A stretch of 14,297 nt of DNA from an uncultured Bacilli bacterium (GTDB taxonomy: Bacteria; Bacillota_I; Bacilli_A; RF39; UBA660): contig CALVRF010000027.1 in assembly GCA_944358495.1 (NCBI GenBank), forward strand, positions 1 to 14,297, written 5' to 3'. This document shows positions 12,846 through 14,297 of the stretch, piece by piece. Made by a program: the position numbers and the translations under genes. The notes beneath the pieces are model-generated. The model did no database searches and had not been told where the DNA came from. It saw nothing but the letters and a program-made list of their open reading frames with translations. Position 1 is the stretch's first letter, and the number at the start of each line of letters is the position of its first letter.

Positions 12846-13732
12846 TTAAAAGAGCCAATATTATTATCACTCATAAGTGTAATTTGAATTGTAGACATTG
12901 TTATATGGATTTGTTGCACCAAAAACAATTAAATGATGATGAAATATATGCAAGAACCAAAAAGGTTATTGATATGTTAAAACAACAAGGAATTATGGAA
13001 ATTATGTTTACAGGTGGTGAAATTTTCACATTTAAATATATAAAAGAAATATTAGAATATTCAAAATCTATTGGTATTAAAAATATTATATTTACAAATG
13101 GACTCGCATTTGACAATCAATGTTTAGAGTATATAGATCAAGTTAATATTAGTTTAGATGGTGATAAGGAGACTCACAATTATATACGAGGTAATAATCG
13201 GTCTTTTGATAAAGTGATGGAGGTTTTAGATATTTTAAAAGAGAAAGATATTTGGACTACTTTACAAATAAGTTTAAATGATGTTAATATTCAAAAATTA
13301 GATTTTCTACCATCACTATTATTAAATCATTTAAACATTAGATGTGTTAATTTAACAACTGTTGTTAATCAAGGTAATGCAGTTATAAATAATCTGACTA
13401 ATGATGATGAATTCGATTATAAAGTATTAAAATTATTGCCAAAATTATACGAAGATACAAAGTATCATATACAATTTAGACCGAGTTTAATGAGTAATTA
13501 TGATTTCGTTAATTGTTATATAAATGAAATTCCGATTTTCCCTGTATGGATAGACATAGTCGATGATAATTACTATATAATTAAAGATTCTTCATATAGT
13601 GGTAAAATTGATGAATTTAATGTAAAGAAAATAGAAGAAATGTGTTATAATATACAGCAAAAATTTATAGAAAAAAAATTATTTTTACATAATTATGTAA
13701 ATGTAGAAAACGAAATGGAAAGTTTGAAATAG
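12842..13732 (+). CDS. Third, short radical SAM enzyme lacking a SPASM domain
   Basis: 296 residues. Cluster cysteines C13, C17 and C20 (THKCNLNCRHC) are almost at the N-terminus, followed by MFTGGEIFTF (GGE for SAM binding) and NISLDGDKETHNYIRG, which is typical of peptide-modifying radical SAM enzymes. After the barrel the C-terminal part has only scattered cysteines and no C-x-x-C groups, so no SPASM auxiliary clusters are expected. It also lacks a PqqD-like domain and would need the neighbour proteins for peptide binding. Start choice: GGAG (12830-12833) is 8 nt before ATG 12842 but only 2 nt before ATG 12836. The start overlaps the preceding stop as ATGA, indicating coupling. Its reaction may differ from that of the other two maturases. 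Confidence 0.88.
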   Translation: MIKRANIIITHKCNLNCRHCYMDLLHQKQLNDDEIYARTKKVIDMLKQQGIMEIMFTGGEIFTFKYIKEILEYSKSIGIKNIIFTNGLAFDNQCLEYIDQVNISLDGDKETHNYIRGNNRSFDKVMEVLDILKEKDIWTTLQISLNDVNIQKLDFLPSLLLNHLNIRCVNLTTVVNQGNAVINNLTNDDEFDYKVLKLLPKLYEDTKYHIQFRPSLMSNYDFVNCYINEIPIFPVWIDIVDDNYYIIKDSSYSGKIDEFNVKKIEEMCYNIQQKFIEKKLFLHNYVNVENEMESLK

Positions 13733-13742
13733 GAGGTGCATT

Positions 13743-14297
13743 ATGGAAAAACAAATAATGACACTCGGTGTTTTTGCTCATGCTAATGCTGGGAAAACAA
13801 CGATAACGGAACAACTTTTAGTACATACTAATGTAAAAAAAAGTACAGGTAGGGTTGACCACGGGGATACTACAACTGATAATTTAAAAGTTGAACAAGA
13901 ACGAGGGATTTCTGTAAAATCATCTATTGTTACTATCCCTTTGGGTGACAAGTTAATACAATTAATTGACACACCGGGTCATGTTGATTTTTCGGCAGAG
14001 GTTGAAAGAGCAATTAGTGTGTTAGATGGCGCAATTTTAGTAGTATCTGGAGTTGAAGGTGTTGAACCGCAAACACAGGTAATTTGGAATATTTTACGAC
14101 AAAGGAAAGTACCTACTTTAATATTTATTAATAAAATGGATAGAATGGGGGCGGATTATGATAAGACATTAGATGAGTTGCAACAAAAGTTAGATTGTAG
14201 AATCTTGCCTAAAGTTAGAATTAAGAAACAAAGTGACGGATTACAATACGAAGATATATCATCAGCAAAAATAATAGAACAAATCGCAGATATAGAT
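13743..14297 (+). CDS. TetM/EF-G-like translational GTPase, N-terminal part (runs off window)
   Basis: The first 185 codons of a translational GTPase. G-motifs: G1 AHANAGKTT, G2 region EQERGISVKSS, G3 DTPGHVDFSAEVERA, G4 NKMD. The order and the phrases VDHGDTTTDN and ISVLDGAILVVSGVEGVEPQ resemble ribosomal-protection proteins (TetM/TetO and relatives) more than housekeeping EF-G, which has a different switch region. G1 has N where most family members have D (HVDAGKT or HIDAGKT), and G2 has Ser where Thr is usual. AGGAGGTG (13731-13738) overlaps the preceding stop and lies 4 nt before the ATG, so it is co-transcribed with the maturases. Such proteins bind the ribosomal A site and dislodge inhibitors. 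Here it may protect the producer from its own peptide, or be an independent resistance gene. The C-terminal domains are not in the window. Confidence 0.8.
   Translation, partial: MEKQIMTLGVFAHANAGKTTITEQLLVHTNVKKSTGRVDHGDTTTDNLKVEQERGISVKSSIVTIPLGDKLIQLIDTPGHVDFSAEVERAISVLDGAILVVSGVEGVEPQTQVIWNILRQRKVPTLIFINKMDRMGADYDKTLDELQQKLDCRILPKVRIKKQSDGLQYEDISSAKIIEQIADID

Larger units (their letters stand above)
9209..14297 (+). other. Radical SAM RiPP biosynthesis cluster (right end open)
   Basis: One co-directional unit: promoter, structured leader, 31-residue precursor, attenuator, radical SAM/SPASM with PqqD-like domain, free PqqD-like protein, radical SAM/SPASM, degenerate SPASM-like protein, short radical SAM, TetM-like GTPase. 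Genes after the attenuator overlap or nearly abut. No transporter or leader peptidase has appeared by the window end; they may lie further right. Confidence 0.8.

Noticed and set aside
1..14297. Reassigned TGA (Trp) code as in Mycoplasma
   Set aside because: Conserved tryptophans are TGG, and TGA ends genes such as the BspA-like and degenerate SPASM-like genes at sensible places.

Overview
The window is AT-rich, Gram-positive-like DNA that uses the standard bacterial code: TGA ends several genes and Trp is read as TGG, so it is not Mycoplasma or Spiroplasma. Strong AGGTGA/GGAGG ribosome sites, TGnTATAAT promoters, a BspA-type repeat surface protein with a signal anchor, and the gene set (tmk, holA, rarA, xerD-like) suggest a small-genome Bacilli or Erysipelotrichia-like gut Firmicute. 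The taxon is an inference.

Left part (1-7655, chromosomal backbone). It holds the start of a thymidylate kinase (-), an XRE regulator (-), a surface protein (+), DNA polymerase III delta subunit holA (+), rarA (-), and a four-gene operon (+): xerD-like recombinase, AlkD-type glycosylase, an ArsP_2-type metal permease and a DUF4186 protein. Between holA and rarA (2563-3364) is a type III toxin-antitoxin locus of the ToxIN/AbiQ type. It has a promoter, three 35-37 nt tandem repeats whose interleaved pairings covary (a ToxI pseudoknot RNA), a strong terminator, and a toxN gene. No single frame covers toxN: two frameshifts must be bridged to read it, so it looks like a decaying toxin beside an intact antitoxin array.

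Junction (7655-8127). A ZIP-family metal transporter breaks off just after its first HNVPEG motif. DNA of different character follows, so this looks like the left edge of an inserted island.

Right part (8128-14297, accessory island). A C5 cytosine methyltransferase is split into two reading frames, the second with its own near-perfect ribosome site. A ribosomally made peptide (RiPP) cluster follows: a strong promoter, a structured leader, a 31-residue Cys-containing precursor ending in a C-x-C tail, an attenuating terminator, and then a tightly overlapping run of radical SAM/SPASM enzyme with N-terminal PqqD-like domain, free-standing PqqD-like recognition protein, second radical SAM/SPASM enzyme, degenerate SPASM-like protein without the cluster-binding cysteines, and a third short radical SAM enzyme. 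The last gene, cut by the window end, is a TetM/EF-G-like translational GTPase with a strong ribosome site overlapping the preceding stop codon. A peptide product that acts on the ribosome, with the GTPase as self-protection, is a testable hypothesis. It is the most interesting content here.
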